A stretch of 5,365 bases of DNA from an uncultured Opitutia bacterium (GTDB lineage Bacteria > Verrucomicrobiota > Verrucomicrobiia > Opitutales > UBA953), in assembly GCA_903853185.1 (NCBI GenBank), contig CAINSX010000293.1, positions 1-5,365 of the forward strand, in the 5' to 3' direction. A program made the position numbers and the translations under genes. The notes beneath the pieces are model-generated. The model was not told the origin of the DNA. It did no database searches and was given only the letters and a program-made list of their open reading frames with translations. Positions 5,321 to 5,365 of this stretch are shown here, in pieces; the first letter of the stretch is position 1, and each line of letters begins with the position of its first letter.

Positions 5321-5365
5321 GGCGGGTAGAGTCCCCGCAACCTAACCTCACTGCCATGGTACGCA

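Noticed and set aside
5356..5365. ATG GTA CGC at the right edge as the start of a divergent plus-strand gene
   Set aside because: Only three codons are visible and there is no clear ribosome binding site, so it cannot be supported.

Overview
The window reads as an ordinary stretch of chromosome from a GC-rich bacterium. The protein types and the GGTAGGG-type cloverleaf repeats between genes make me think of Verrucomicrobiota, perhaps the Opitutae. That placement is inference from memory, not a computed assignment. I recognise no phage, plasmid, CRISPR, transposase or RNA gene.

Layout. The left edge holds the last 36 codons of a beta-hydroxyacid dehydrogenase (+). A 434-base convergent gap follows (112-545), filled with repeats: a compact cloverleaf (114-169), a 230-base fold-back element with 25-base terminal inverted repeats (181-410), and two hairpins each joined to a CCCTACCC tail (428-491). 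Next, on the minus strand, are trmB (tRNA m7G46 methyltransferase) and, 75 bases downstream of it, pyk (pyruvate kinase); they may be co-transcribed. The gap upstream of trmB (2706-3091) holds a G-tract cluster that begins inside the trmB 5' end, a 12-base tandem repeat, and a second element with the same termini as the 181-410 element. The second element carries a cloverleaf inside it. Rightwards come a 145-residue protein of unknown function (+), a terminator-like hairpin, a membrane fatty acyl desaturase with an added C-terminal coiled-coil-like tail (+), and a convergent low-molecular-weight protein tyrosine phosphatase-like protein (-). The last two genes share one hairpin that contains both stop codons.

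The genes do not form an obvious pathway: they are housekeeping and lipid functions placed side by side. No convincing new multi-gene system is visible. The most interesting material is non-coding: a small family of structured repeats, present in several architectures within 3 kb, with no mobilising enzyme in the window. At protein level, three points deserve a look: two altered monovalent-cation ligands in the pyruvate kinase, the desaturase tail, and the divergent general-acid region of the phosphatase. No gene here has a clear Shine-Dalgarno sequence, so several starts are uncertain.
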